Positions 10,404 through 22,146 of a stretch of DNA of 64,000 nt are shown in pieces. The number at the start of each line of letters is the position of its first letter. Position 1 is the first letter of the stretch. The notes beneath the pieces are model-generated. The model was not told where the DNA came from. It saw only the letters and a list, made by a program, of their open reading frames with translations, and did not search any database. The position numbers and the translations under genes were made by a program. Source of the stretch: Uranotaenia lowii (lineage: Eukaryota > Arthropoda > Insecta > Diptera > Culicidae); assembly GCF_029784155.1 (NCBI RefSeq), contig NC_073693.1, forward strand, positions 233,986,234 through 234,050,233, written 5' to 3'.

Positions 10404-11078
10404 GTTTACTAATTACGTAAGGACAAAGGGGGTTTCACATTTGCACATCACGATCTCTTAATAGGGGGGTAGAGGGGGTTTCCAAAAATCTTACGTAAGA
10501 AATGTTACATTAAAAATTTATCACAGCCAAACGAAAACACATTACTCAGGTTTTTTTTAAATCACTGCCTATTTGTTGGTTAATTTTAATGTTATGTTAT
10601 TTATCTTTTAACGTCTATGCATTAATAAAAAAAAAATTGCAGGTTCTATAAAATTTATAGAGAACCAATTCAAGCCATCAAAAACACTAAATCACATTAT
10701 TAAGAAAGATCGTCGCTTTCCATCGTAAGAATCGTTTTAATTGAGAAATTTATAGAAACAAAAGGGAAAATGGCGCATTGGGCATTGTGACACCACGATT
10801 TTAATCCATCATATTTAAAAAAGGACTTCATCCAGAAAAGATCTTTAAAAATCAATATAAGGCGCTTTAAATAATGAATTTCTTGACAGTTTTTTCAGTG
10901 ATAGACTCTACCAACTCTAAATTTTACAAACGATTTACCAAAAATATCCTAAAACTTTATCACTTACCTACCGCTGAATGAGTCTGAGTCTGAGGGGTTT
11001 GAAAAATCTTACTTTGTCTTACCAGGGGAGGAGGGAGGGTTGAAAATTCCCAAAATCATGCTTACGTAATTAGTGAAC
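10404..11078. mobile_element. TIR element with GTTYACTAATTACGTAAG ends
   Basis: GTTTACTAATTACGTAAG at 10404-10421 and its inverse CTTACGTAATTAGTGAAC at 11061-11078 differ at one base. G-rich tracts (AAGGGGG, GGGGGGTAGAGGGGG, GGGGAGGAGGGAGGG) lie just inside both ends. The outer part of the terminal repeat has probably decayed on the left, where the right end reads on into GGCCCC. It is non-coding, so a non-autonomous DNA element. Confidence 0.65.
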
Positions 11079-11261
11079 GGCCCCTAAATGAAATGGGTAC
11101 GATTAGGAGGTGACCGCAATACACCGAGTGGATTAAGAATGTGTTTTATTTCAATTCCGGTTGCTCTCTGATAAGACATATCCTGGTAAACCAGGATTGC
11201 CAATGAGCCGTATTACGAGCGAGGGATTTTATATCGGTTGTATATTGTGTAAAAATGTAAC

Positions 11262-11840
11262 ATTGTGTCAAATAAAGTAAGCAACAAATAAAAGTTTTTG
11301 TAGGGCTGAGATTTGTTGTTAAAGGAGTAGTATTGTGTCATGTGAAGGAGCAACAAATAGTAGCTTTTGTAGGATTGAGGTATGTTGCCTCAGTGAGTAG
11401 TATTCTGTCATGTGACGTGAGCAACAATCAGAAGCCTTCGAAGGGCTGAGGTTTGTTGTCACAGTAAGTCGTATTATTTCAAGTTAAGTGACCAACAAGT
11501 AATAGCCTTTGAAAGGCTGAGATTTATTGTCATAGTGAGAAGTATTACGTCATGTGAAGTGAGCAACAAATAGTAGCCTTCGTAGGGCTGAATTTTGTTG
11601 TCACTGTGAGTAATACTGTGTCATGAGGAGTGAGCAACAAATAGTAGCCATTATATAGCTGAGGTTTGTTGTCACAGTGAGTCGAATTGTGTCAAGAGAA
11701 ATGAGCAACAAATAGTAGCCTTTGTAGGGCTTAGGTTTGTTGTCACAGTGTGTATGATTGTGTCATGAGAAGTGAGCAACAAATAGTAGCCTTTGTAGGG
11801 CTGAGGTTTGTTGTCACGGTGTGTAGTGTTTTGCGTGTGT
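11262..11840 (+). repeat. 71-bp minisatellite, 8 units
   Basis: The GCAAC start of the unit occurs at 11281, 11350, 11421, 11492, 11563, 11634, 11705 and 11776, so the period is 71 bp in all but the first interval. Each unit holds CAACAAATAGTAGCC, a short loop, then GGGCTGAGGTTTGTTG, which can pair as a hairpin. Spacers are AGTGAGTAGTATTGTGTCATG-like. The units are diverged, and it is not a CRISPR array because the whole unit repeats. Confidence 0.9.
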
Positions 11841-11877
11841 GGGCCAGCACATTGATACCCGGCTTCACCTCAGTTTG

Positions 11878-11902
11878 AGTGATCGTATGATGCTCATAAG
11901 TA
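11878..11902. repeat. 25-bp direct repeat, left copy
   Basis: It contains GATCGTATGATGCTCATAAG and is identical over 25 bases to 14076-14100. It may be a target duplication around the 2.17-kb interval between them. Confidence 0.6.
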
Positions 11903-12365
11903 GCTTAGCTTAGCTTGATTGACTACTCACATCCACCTTAATCATTGAGCCCGAAATACTTTATCAACAGTTTTTGAAGTATATATGTATCATTTCTAAT
12001 CTATTTTGCAAATTATTCTTAACGTATTTAAGCTTATAGGAAAAATTCCATCATATTAGACAGTGTTTAAAACAAATGTATTTCGAACCCCACGATCACA
12101 GGCGTGGCTCAGTAGAACAAGTTCTACATCGCCAATGGTTGCTACTCCGTGATTGACCGAGGCCATCAATTTTGCGCAAAGGTCAAAAGAATGATTCTTG
12201 GGATTAGAAGGCCATTCTCAATGCACAAAACTGATGCTCTCTCTTTTAACATCAATAACGGCGCCGGCCACGTCCTAATAGTCAATAGATAGTTAGGAAA
12301 AGTAGAGAGAGGAATAAAAGACATAAATTCGCGCTTTAGGACCGAGGTTACCTCTGCATCCTAGC
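11903..12365 (+). repeat. Dispersed repeat (AGCTTGATTGACTAC family)
   Basis: It shares AGCTTGATTGACTAC, ACATCCACC, GTGGCTCAG and CAAGTTCTACATCGCCAATG in the same order with 49737-49925. The copy here continues through GGCGCCGGCCACGTCC to about 12365. It is non-coding, and its element class is unknown. Confidence 0.6.
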
Positions 12366-12462
12366 AAAAAAAATTATTGGGAATGTGGGAAAAGGGAAAC
12401 GATCTGGAAACACTTTTGACAAGTGCATGGATCTGATTTTTTAACCAGTTTTTTTATCTCCT

Positions 12463-12950
12463 ACTAGCTGATCCCGTACGAACTTCGTTTCGCTTTAAAT
12501 CATTGGTACGTCAAAATGAGTTTAGAAAATGAATTCGAAACATTCTTTCGACAATTTTGGGGAAAAAATTCAACAGTGTTTAAAGTCGCTACTATTACTA
12601 TTACTTGAAATTCAAATTAAACTGCTGATTGGCTTTTTATTAAAATTTATGTGAGAGTGTTTTCTTCTCGATCGGTTGCCAAATCTAGACATTATGGCAG
12701 AAACATGTACTATTTGTTTGTGTGCACGACTCTTTTGCTTGACCTTCACACTTAAATTGGTATCAATTAACTGCCTCCAACAAAATTATTGCACAAAACA
12801 CTGAACTTTTAATGAAACCCTCTTTTTCTGTCCCATGGCCCGAAATTCGATAATTGAAACCAATTTTACGTTCCTCAAAACTCCCTTGTGCCATTTTTTC
12901 TTTTCAAATTATATGTAAAATTACGTCAGGAACTTGAAAACAGTGAACAG
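12463..12950 (+). mobile_element. 5' part of a dispersed element starting CTAGCTGATCCCGT
   Basis: CTAGCTGATCCCGTACGAAC, followed by TTCGTTTCGC, is a terminus type seen repeatedly in insect repeats. The reverse complement of 28835-28850 gives a related CTAGCTGACACGGTATGC. It leads directly into the ~141-bp tandem units. I could not place its class. Confidence 0.45.
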
Positions 12951-14050
12951 TGAATATAGACGCCCCTTTCGCCGACCCTTGACACGGAACATGCTACCTG
13001 GAGTCAATTGCTCATAGTTTATAACCCTCATCTGAACATTTTCATCTCAATCCGATGCATGATCACGACAATATCGCGAAAACAGTGAGCAACTAACATG
13101 GACGGCCTTTTTTTTGACCACGATTCAAAACTTGACACCTGAAATCGATTATCTTTTCTGTTAAACTCCCATATGCCAATTTTCATTACAATTCTATGCT
13201 CAATCAAGAGAATATCGTAAAAACAATGAACAGATAATAACCCCTTTTGCCGACCCCTGAGTCAAGATTTGAAACTTGAAAGCAAAAGAGCGTCCCTCAA
13301 AACTCCTATGCGGAAATTTTAATCTCAATCCAATGTAGAATAACGTTAAAATCGCAAAAACATTAAAGTTGGGTATGGACGACTCCTTCAGCCGACTTCT
13401 GATCTGCAATTCGAAACTTGAAATCGGTTGCTCGTCTCTCAAAACACTCATGTGCAAATTTTCATCACAATCCAATGTAAAATAAAGCCAATATCGCAAA
13501 AACATTAATCAGTGGATATGAACGACCCCTTTTGCCGACCTCAAACCCTAAATTTGATAACTGTAATCGATTGCTCGTCTCTCAAAACACTCATGTGCAA
13601 ATTTTCATCACGACGCCTGACCCTAAATTTGACAACTGTAATCGATTGCTCGTCTCTCAAAACACTCATGTGCAAATTTTCATCACAATCCGATGTATAA
13701 TAACGCCAATATCGCAAAAACATTAATCAGTGAATATGGACGACCCCTTTGGCCAACCCCTGACCTTAAATTTGATAACTGTAATCGATTGCTCGTCTCT
13801 CAAAACACTCATGTGCAAATTTTCATCACAATCCGGTGTATAATAACGCCAATACCGCAAAAACATTAATCAGTTGATATGGACGACCCCTTTGACCGAC
13901 CCCTGACCCTAAATTTGATAACTGTAATCGATTTCTCGTCTATCAAAACACTCATGTGCTAATTTTCATCACAATCCGGCGGAAAATAACGTCAATAACG
14001 TGAAAAAAATATTTGTCTTGTATGGACGACCCCCTTCAGAAGGGGTCGTC
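12950..14050 (+). repeat. ~141-bp tandem satellite-like array, locus 1
   Basis: The landmark GACGACCCCTTT recurs near 12959, 13099, 13237, 13379, 13520, 13739, 13880 and 14021, about 140 bp apart. The one longer interval contains an extra partial unit of about 77 bp at 13604-13680. Each unit contains ATCGATTGCTCGTCTCTCAA, CTCATGTGCAAATTTTCATC and ATAACGCCAATATCGC. Short frames on both strands are by-products of the repeat. It ends GGTCGTCC...AAAACATTTTTCAT, the same end as locus 2. Confidence 0.85.
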
Positions 14051-14075
14051 CAAAAATCTAAAAACATTTTTCATC

Positions 14076-14100
14076 AGTGATCGTATGATGCTCATAAGTA
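14076..14100. repeat. 25-bp direct repeat, right copy
   Basis: This is the partner of 11878-11902. Confidence 0.6.
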
Positions 14101-15200
14101 TCGAAAAACTATAATAGTTTTACAACAGAATGATACATTGGCGACAAGGCATACCCAATTATATCTAAGTGATATAAAGCCGAACAAATTTCAAATCCTT
14201 CTTTTGCTACTTGGAGTTGGAAAATCGCGAGGGGGATAATAAAAATATACAAAAAACTAAGAATTTGGAATAAATTGCACAGAAGCTTGTATGCAACAAA
14301 ATTGCATGCTATATCATTGATCATAACCTATAAATCAAGTAATTTCTTATAGAAAAATTTCATTAAAATCAAGAATACAAAAGATGATATAACACCCATC
14401 TATCACAATTTGTTTTTTGTTTTTGTAATCTTTCGGATATTTGATAAATTCTTCGAGATTTCCATAAAATATGTACTTCGAACTTTATTTATTCCCCCTT
14501 CTGGTTTTTAGAAAATTTCGAAGGAGGAGGAGGGGGTGACAAAAGAAGAAATTTACATTTGTTTCAGCCTAATTGAGCTTTCAATTCAGCCCAGGGACAA
14601 ACACCATACATACATTTTTACGTTCTTGAAAGGAGATTAAATACAACGAAAAAATAAAAAAATAGTATCTTCTCAAAAATGACAAAAAATATGAAAATTT
14701 CATATAATTGAGAAACAAATATAAAGAAAAGACTAAAAATAACAAAAAATTTATAAAAAATGGAGAATGGCGAAAATTGCAAATATGACAAAAAAACAAA
14801 CATTTTAAAAGAAACAAAAAAAGTACCTACTAAATACAACAAAAACATGAAAAAAAAAATTAAAAAATGACTAGAATTGACTGAAAACTACGTTAATGGG
14901 TTTTTATTAACTGAAAAAAAGTTTTGAAAACACCGTTCGATTTCTGCAACAGAAAATATTCGGGTGTGTTGTTAAAATCGAATTGGATCTGTCTGTATTT
15001 GAATTTTCATCCAACACCTATTAGAACATCAATAGTCAGCTACCAATAGTTTGCAATTTCATCTCTGTCATCAAACAATGTGTATTGCTATTCTGATGAT
15101 CGAAAGCTAACGAGTTGGACTTGCTTCGTTGATACTAAGTAAAAATAAATCTTTTCAGGTTATGAAGATCATTAGGTTTCAAAACTTCAAAGCGTTCTGT
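14101..15200. other. AT-rich sequence, no gene
   Basis: There is nothing supportable. An A-rich block runs through 14630-14880, and a purine tract GGAGGAGGAGGGGGTG lies at about 14522-14538. Confidence 0.6.
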
Positions 15201-16230
15201 TATAACACTTTTTTAACTAATCTTGCTGTTCAGCTGCATGACCCTTTTGGCTCCACCTGATTTGATTCGCAAATCGCTCTTTGAACGCCAGTCTCGCCAG
15301 TTCCAATTTTGCCGGTTGAGTTGGACCTCGTGCGCCCTAGTTCCGAGATCTCTTTCAGAGCTAGGCTATTTAGCCTCCACCATCTATTCATCCATCCAGC
15401 AAAGCCAAATCGCGAACCGAAAAAGTGTGGTGGCAACATTCCAATAACATCAAGCTAGAGCAACTACTAAATGATGTGTTTAGCCATCCGAGGAGAGCAG
15501 CAGCACTTTCACGAACAGATATTAATATTATGCCAGGTTCACCAAAATGCTTCTGTTCCCAGTCAGCACACACAAGTCCAAGCGCAAACAGAAGGGGTTT
15601 CATATCGAACATTTGCCACCACAACACCGTGAAATCTTTGCCATCACACCGGGAAAGATTGGGGTTGAAAGACCAGGAGGAGTTGCCTTGAGGTGGGTGA
15701 AAGAGGTGGAACACACTGCTCATCTTCATCAAGGCGCCCTCTCTCTTCGAATCTTCTCCGCTTCTCTTCTGCTACTTCTGCTAGACAACATGTAGTAGGT
15801 ATGTTGAGTTACCGACCCAAGGCACTGCCATCATCATCGTTATCGTCATCGTCATCACTCAAGCAGCCACCCAACTCAACTATGGGTTTGGGGAGTTGGG
15901 CCTCGTTGAGTGACTGCTGTGCGAATCTTCTCCATCCGGATGCGGGGGTGATTCGACGAAGGTGTAGGTGGCTGGAGGCTTCTGAACTGCTTATGGTTTG
16001 CTCATTATCCGCAACTCCGTAATTCCGTTAGGTAGCTTAGCTAGCTAGCTATGCATATGCGGGTGGCGGAAGTTGTTCTCGGTGTGCTGCCAAGCAAAAG
16101 CAAAACCAACCACCTATCAATGAATGAATGCTAGAGGTCAGTTCAGATAGATAGATGGTTGAAAAAATGCACCCTGTTAACCGATGATAATAATAAACAC
16201 TAGCCTCTTCTCTCGACTAGCATCCACCTA
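15201..16230. other. Less AT-rich single-copy-looking stretch, function unknown
   Basis: Composition is clearly richer in G and C than its neighbours, with overlapping open frames on both strands near 15388-15795. None has a recognisable domain, codon bias or splice structure. TCATCGT-type triplets (15827-15856) and TAGCTAGCTAGC (16035-16047) are present. It could be regulatory or untranslated exon sequence of a neighbouring host gene. No CDS is called. Confidence 0.35.
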
Positions 16231-17517
16231 CCTAATACACAGTTTATGTAATGTCAAAAGTCCAAGTGCGAACTGGGCTGGTGCAATAATATATAACGGG
16301 CTTGCTTGAGCTTTGATTGCGGAAGACGAGCAACGAAGTGAGATGTGAAATTTATTTTTATTCAACGCTGCTGCTACGTTAATCGAAGATGAAATTAGAT
16401 TGTTATACACACTTCTATAAAGGTTCTGATTGCTGTTTTGTGATAGCTGTGTAGAAAATAAATCAAAATTCATGTTCCAATTGCTTTGTACCTTTCAACA
16501 GGTTTGTTCAGTAAATTGATTATGCTTTCATCGGAATCATGATGAAAATGATGCACAACATACTACACTAGTTTCAAGCATTTTTAAACTGAAGGTCTTT
16601 TTTCATGCAATATCCGACGCTGAATCCGAAAATGAGGTCAAATTTTATGTATGTAATTTTATAGCTTTATAATTTAGTCGGGTGAAATTTTTGTCCTTAT
16701 TCATGATTTAATAAAACCAATTCTGGAAGCAACCGGTAGGTGTTGAAAAATGGTTTTTATGAAAAACTGTTTTTCTTTCCGCTATTCTAGAACTTTCCCA
16801 TGTAATGCATCTTGTAGGAAAAATTCTCAGTTGGAGGCATAAGCAACTAACTGGGTAGGAATACATTGTGGTCGTGGGAGGGAATTTCGAGCCAATTTTA
16901 TCATTTGATGGTGTTACTAAGGTTCCATAGAATGTTTCTTGTTATACAGTTGGTTCAATTCGAGAAATGATTAAGCAGGGGTTTTGAGGCATTTCTAAAA
17001 AGTACGGAAATGGACCGTGCCAAAAAACCCCCTTGTATAAATTTCGACACGATCGTTGTTATGCAATTATTGCCAAAAAGTTAAACCCCTTTCGGGGACC
17101 TCTTATACAATCTTTGATATCTGAAATCGATTGCTCCCTCAGGTATCAGGTATCAGAATAGGGGTAGGCTGTATAGCGGCACGTTATCCAAACATACGGG
17201 AAAATTGTGCCTAGCCTTTTTTTTATTCAAGATTTCATCATTTACCTGAGAAACCTGAAAAACCTATAAAAGGAAGAAAAAAATTCAATCTATTTAAGAT
17301 GGCATAAAGCCTTTCCACTAGGGATTATTGGCATTAAAGCTCTTTTCTACATTCGGTAAGGAATGATAGCATGTTTTTTAAGTTTAATTTCTTAAACTCA
17401 GATTCGCTTATAGCGTTAGATCCCAGAGTACAAAAACGTAGTCTGGCAAATGACAGTTACATATAAGATGGAAGGGTCTTCCACATCTGATTCACAACTA
17501 CCACATACTAATTGGAT
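16231..17517. other. No gene seen
   Basis: AT-rich sequence without coding frames, RNA genes or clear repeats. Confidence 0.5.
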
Positions 17518-17578
17518 AGTTGAGTTTACAATAACCGGAGAGTGATCAGAGCACTCTCGGGTCATTGTAAACTCAACT
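17518..17578. repeat. Hairpin-forming inverted repeat
   Basis: AGTTGAGTTTACAAT (17518-17532) pairs exactly with 17564-17578, and inside it GAGAGTG (17538-17544) pairs with CACTCTC (17552-17558). A third half-copy, GATCACTCTCCG...ATTGTAAACTT, follows at about 17603-17629. Confidence 0.8.
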
Positions 17579-17639
17579 TTCACAACTATCACATCACATG
17601 CTCTGATCACTCTCCGCTCATTGTAAACTTCCCTGTGTA

Positions 17640-18262
17640 AATTTTGAAAACAATCGATTGCATAATAACGTCAATATTGCTGAAAGCAGTGTAAAATAAA
17701 TTAATATGAACGACCTCTGACTTTAATTTGGATGAGTGAAATCAATTATTTTTCTCTAATAACTCCTATGTGCAAATTTCCATCCCAATCCGATGTATAA
17801 TAACGTCAATATCACTAAGATATTGAAAAGTTGATATGGACGACCCATTTTGCTGGCCCCTTACACTGAATTTGATACCCCAAATTTATCGCACGTCTTT
17901 TTTTTTTGGATTGCACGTCACTCAAAACTATCGTGTACCAATTTTCATCTGAATACGATGTATAATAACGTCAATATCGCAAAAACAGCGAACAGTTAAT
18001 ATGGACGACCCCTTTGGCTGACTCCTTACACAAAATTTATGCGTAAAATCAATTTCTTGTCTTTCAAAACACTCATGCGCAAATATTCAACACCATCCGA
18101 TGAAAAGTAACGTCAATATCGCGAAAATAATAGTTGTCTTGATGGACGACCCTTTTTAGAAGAGGTCATCCGAAAATCTAAAAACATTTTTCATGATTCC
18201 TGGTTCTAATGACCATGCAAAATTTCAGATCTCTAGCTCTTAAGACGGCTGAGTCTTTAGAG
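17640..18262 (+). repeat. ~141-bp tandem family, locus 2, with 3' end
   Basis: The units share the GACGACC landmark (near 17707, 17838, 18003, 18141) with locus 1. The array is followed by AGATCTCTAGCTCTTAAGAC and TCTTTAGAGGA and then a (CAAA)n tail. That arrangement looks like the 3' end of a mobile element whose body is the tandem array. Confidence 0.75.
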
Positions 18263-18326
18263 GACAAACAAACAAACAAACAAACAAACAAACAAACAAA
18301 CAAACAAACAAACAAACAAACAAACA
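18263..18326 (+). repeat. (CAAA)n microsatellite tail
   Basis: About 15 uninterrupted CAAA units directly after the end of the tandem-array element. Confidence 0.95.
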
Positions 18327-19805
18327 TAGATTGAATATAGATTGAAAAGATTTATTTTTCACAATTTCAAAACTTATAAAATAATTTCAATACGCCAAAG
18401 CTATTGGGAGATATGGGAATTTTGAGAAGTTACATCAACTGAAACTTTATAGATTCATAAGCTAGAATAAATTTTCTAATGAATCTAAAATCATGAAAAT
18501 ATATACATAAATATATCATAAGAGGAACGCGCGCAAACTCTCGAGTCATATTGACCCGAACGGCAAATGTGTAATTTTTTTCGACATGCCAGTTGGGGCA
18601 CTTTCGATGGTCACTGGAAGTTGCTTTTTCTACAGATTATGTATTTCGTGTTTTAGTATGTTCCAAATTTCATATTTTTCCGAATTTTATAAAAGGGGTT
18701 ATGAAAGATTTAAAGTTTTCTTCGGGTCATATTGACCCGAACGGCAAAAACTCTCGAAACAGCGAAAATAATATCCTTTTTGAAAAATATAATAAATACG
18801 AATTGCATAATGATAGGTAATGGTAATGAGCCATGAGCCCAAATTTTTAAAATAATTATTATTTTTTGAAATATTTTAGTATTGATTGTCTGAATACAAG
18901 AATGATGAAAACCTTAAAAAAACAGATGAGATATTGAAGCAATAAGATTTGAGGAATTGATCGAAGAAAATAGACTTGAAAAAATTACCCGAAGCGTAAT
19001 AATAAAAACTGATTTTTCAGATAAACCGAAAGGTACAGTTTTTAAAATACTATGCGCAGAGCAAGGTTTTTTTCATTTTTGATATTTTGCTAACTCCTTG
19101 TAGATGTCTGGCTACAATAAGTTTTGTAAATGATATTCAAAAGTGCGGAAATTTTTTTCCACGTTAAAAATTGATTAAAAAATTATCATACTTATGTTTG
19201 ATAAATCTTGCAAAATTTTTAAAACGTCAGAGTCAAGAATAATGTACGTAAATTACTGAAATTGCTTAAATCTGGAAACCCTATAAAATTAGGCCAAATT
19301 GAGATTGAAGTGCACTACGATAGTAGGTATTTTTTTATAAAGGACTATTTGAATTGAATGATTTTGATTATATTAATGATTTCGAACCACGTAAAAACAC
19401 CGGAAACAAACAAAATCATCAAACAATAATATTAAACTTCAATAGCTTCAAATGAAACAACAGTGGTATACTTTTGCTATTTTTTAGATTTATGTTTTTC
19501 TAACTGTTATCAACAGAGAACAATTTTAGATGTATAAATGTTTATGTGGAGAGCATTGAACGATTTAGGAAAGATTGTTATAGGCAGGAATCAATGAACC
19601 CACTTATTCCAGAAGATTGAACTCCTTTTTAAAAAACCCGATTTAATACACTTAACAGTGGATTGGAGCCTTTCTAACAGAGTTTAAATTATATTTGGAA
19701 ATATATAAAATAATATAGAATATAAATGATAGATTCCTTCCCTCTGAATCATATAAGTATGATTTCAGATATTCAAACACGAAAAATTCCAATCTCAATA
19801 TAAAA
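18327..19805. other. AT-rich sequence with two GTCATATTGACCCG repeats
   Basis: No gene. A 23-bp motif containing GTCATATTGACCCGAACGGC occurs at 18545-18567 and again at 18726-18748. The second copy forms the palindrome CGGGTCA-TAT-TGACCCG. GCCTTTCTAACAG near 19668 is the inverse of CTGTTAGAAAGGC found at the ends of both duplication units. Confidence 0.5.
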
Positions 19806-19921
19806 AAATGATGCCTGGTACGTTTTTTTGGGGAAAAGCGAACTGGTATGTCAGGAGCTCATTTTATGTATGGCAAGAATGGTATTTAAACAGTAGAATT
19901 TCCAAGATTTATAACACGCTG

Positions 19922-19990
19922 AAATGGTGCCGTGGTAGCCACCAGAACTTTCACGTCGCTGGTCACGGTTCGAATCTTACTGTTTTTTTA
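19922..19990 (+). repeat. tRNA-like (SINE-type) segment
   Basis: TGGTGCCGTGG (A-box-like, 19925) is followed 32 bases later by GGTTCGAATC (B-box, 19967-19976) and then a T-run. The T-arm cannot pair properly, so this is not a functional tRNA; a tRNA-derived SINE head is the likely origin. It is repeated at 23766-23834. Confidence 0.35.
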
Positions 19991-20274
19991 TGCTTTTTTT
20001 TACTGAATAAGTAAAACCAACTACAATATTGATGGATAGCCGTGACGCGTGCCCTAGCATGATACCTTTTTTAGAGCTCAACCATGCATAGAGGAAAAAT
20101 TCCCACAAAAGGAGGGGAAAGTAATATGACTATTAAATGATTAATCTCATTCTAGAAACTAAATCTGAAATCTTATTCTGATTCTAAAGTTTGAATTTTG
20201 AGTTACAACACTTAGGCTAATATTTGAATATAAGTTCCAATTTCAAATTCCAGGTTGATCTTTAATCCGAATTC

Positions 20275-20946
20275 TTAATCAGAATTCTAAATCTGAATTC
20301 TCAATCTGAATTCTGAATTTGAACTCTGAATTTGAATTCTAAATCTGTATTCTGAATCTGAATTCTGAATCTGAATTCTGAATCTGAATTCTGAATCTGA
20401 ATTCTGAATCTGAATTCTGAATTTGAATTCTGAATTTGAATTCTGAATCTGAATTCTGAATCTGAATTCTGAATCTGAATTCTGAATCTGAATTCTGAAT
20501 TCTGAATTCTGAATTCTGAATCTGAATTCTGAATCTGAATTCTGAATCTGAATTCTGAATCTGAATTCTGAATCTGAATTCTGAATCTGAATTCTGAATC
20601 TGAATTCTGAATCTGAATTCTGAATCTGAATTCTGAATCTGAATTCTGAATCTGAATTCTGAATCTGAATTCTGAATCTGAATTCTAAATCTGAATTCTG
20701 AATCTGAATTCTGAATCTGAATTCTGAATCTGAATTCTAAATCTGAATTCTGAATCTGAGTTCTGAATCTGAATTCTGAATCTGAATTCTGAATCTGAAT
20801 TCTGAATCTGAATTCTGAATCTGAATTCTGAATCTGAATTCTGAATCTGAATTCTGAATCTGAATTCTGAATCTGAATTCTGAATCTGAATTCTGAATCT
20901 GAATTCTGAATCTGAATTCTGAATCTGAATTCTGAATCTGAATTCT
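20275..20946 (+). repeat. 13-bp satellite array 1a (CTGAATCTGAATT)n
   Basis: Almost uninterrupted 13-bp units, degenerate at the left edge. The minus strand is open in all three frames because the 13-bp unit has no stop in any phase. Long frames there are artefacts. Confidence 0.97.
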
Positions 20947-21230
20947 GTAAATTTATTTTTCGGCATATCGGTGAAAAGTAGTTATGAAATTGATAAAGAT
21001 GGATAGAGAAGTGAGAAGAAAATTTACAGATGTTGAAAAGAGCGAAAGAGCATTTTTGCGAGGAAACTTATTAACGTACACCATACTTTACCCTGCACTA
21101 CGTTAATAAGTTTCCTCGCAAAAATGCTCTTTCGCTCTTTTCAACATCTGTAAATTTTCTTCTCACTTCTCTATCCATCTTTATCAATTTCATAACTACT
21201 TTTCACCGATATGCCGAAAAATAAATTTAC
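20947..21230. repeat. Perfect 132-bp inverted repeat with 20-nt loop
   Basis: The arms 20947-21078 and 21099-21230 appear perfectly complementary over 132 bases around the loop at 21079-21098. The arm sequence is related to the imperfect inverted repeats at 22147-22386 and 26364-26603. The right end continues in the order of those copies, so the left arm looks like an inverted copy. Transcripts would fold into a long double-stranded RNA. Confidence 0.95.
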
Positions 21231-21262
21231 AAAATTAATTAACGGTGGTTAACTTATCTTAA

Positions 21263-21909
21263 GAATCTGAATTCTGAATCTGAATTCTGAATCTGAATTC
21301 TGAATCTGAATTCTGAATCTGAATTCTGAATCTGAATTCTGAATCTGAATTCTGAATCTGAATTCTGAATCTGAATCTGAATTCTGAATCTGAATTCTGA
21401 ATCTGAATTCTGAATCTGAATTCTGAATCTGAATTCTGAATCTGAATTCTGAATCTGAATTCTGAATCTGAATTCTGAATCTGAATTCTGAATCTGAATT
21501 CTGAATCTGAATTCTGAATCTGAATTCTGAATCTGAATTCTGAATCTGAATTCTGAATCTGAATTCTGAATCTGAATTCTGAATCTGAATTCTGAATCTG
21601 AATTGTGAATCTGAATTCTGACTCTGAATTCTGAATCTGAATTCTGAATCTGAATTCTGAATCTGAATTCTGAATCTGAATTCTGAATCTGAATTCTGAA
21701 TCTGAATTCTGAATCTGAATTCTGAATCTGAATTCTGAATCTGAATTCTGAATCTGAATTCTGAATCTGAATTCTGAATCTGAATTCTGAATCTGAATTC
21801 TGAATCTGAATTCTGAATCTGAATCTGAATTCTGAATCTGAATCTGAATTCTGAATCTGAATTCTGAATCTGAATCTGAATTTTGAATCTGATTCTGAAT
21901 CTGAATTCT
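21263..21909 (+). repeat. 13-bp satellite array 1b
   Basis: Same unit as array 1a, with a few contracted units (an extra CTGAAT) near 21365 and 21820-21890. Confidence 0.97.
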
Positions 21910-22146
21910 TAATCTTGTAAATCTCATTTTCATTTGCTGGAATATGATTGTTTTGCATCACGCGGTTTTCAACATTGAAATTTCTTTCATCCAAAATTTT
22001 TTTTTTATGATTTCGGATTTTACAACTTTTAGTAGTATGGTTTTACCCCTAAAAGTATGCAGCAAACTTAATTTCAGAAAAATTGTGAAAAAAAGTTTTC
22101 ACAAAACAAAATCGTGTTTTCATGCGTAATGATCTTTAAGTCATCG

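Noticed and set aside
11262..11840. CRISPR-like regular spacing
   Set aside because: The whole 71-bp unit repeats with no unique spacers, and the window is eukaryotic.
13200..13726. Short frames repeating NPKFDNCNRLLV or similar
   Set aside because: Translation of the ~141-bp tandem units; not genes.
15230..16022. Overlapping frames on both strands in a GC-richer stretch
   Set aside because: No domains, no splice structure, and mutual overlap.
19925..19980. Functional tRNA
   Set aside because: A- and B-box-like strings are present, but the T-arm and acceptor stem do not pair.
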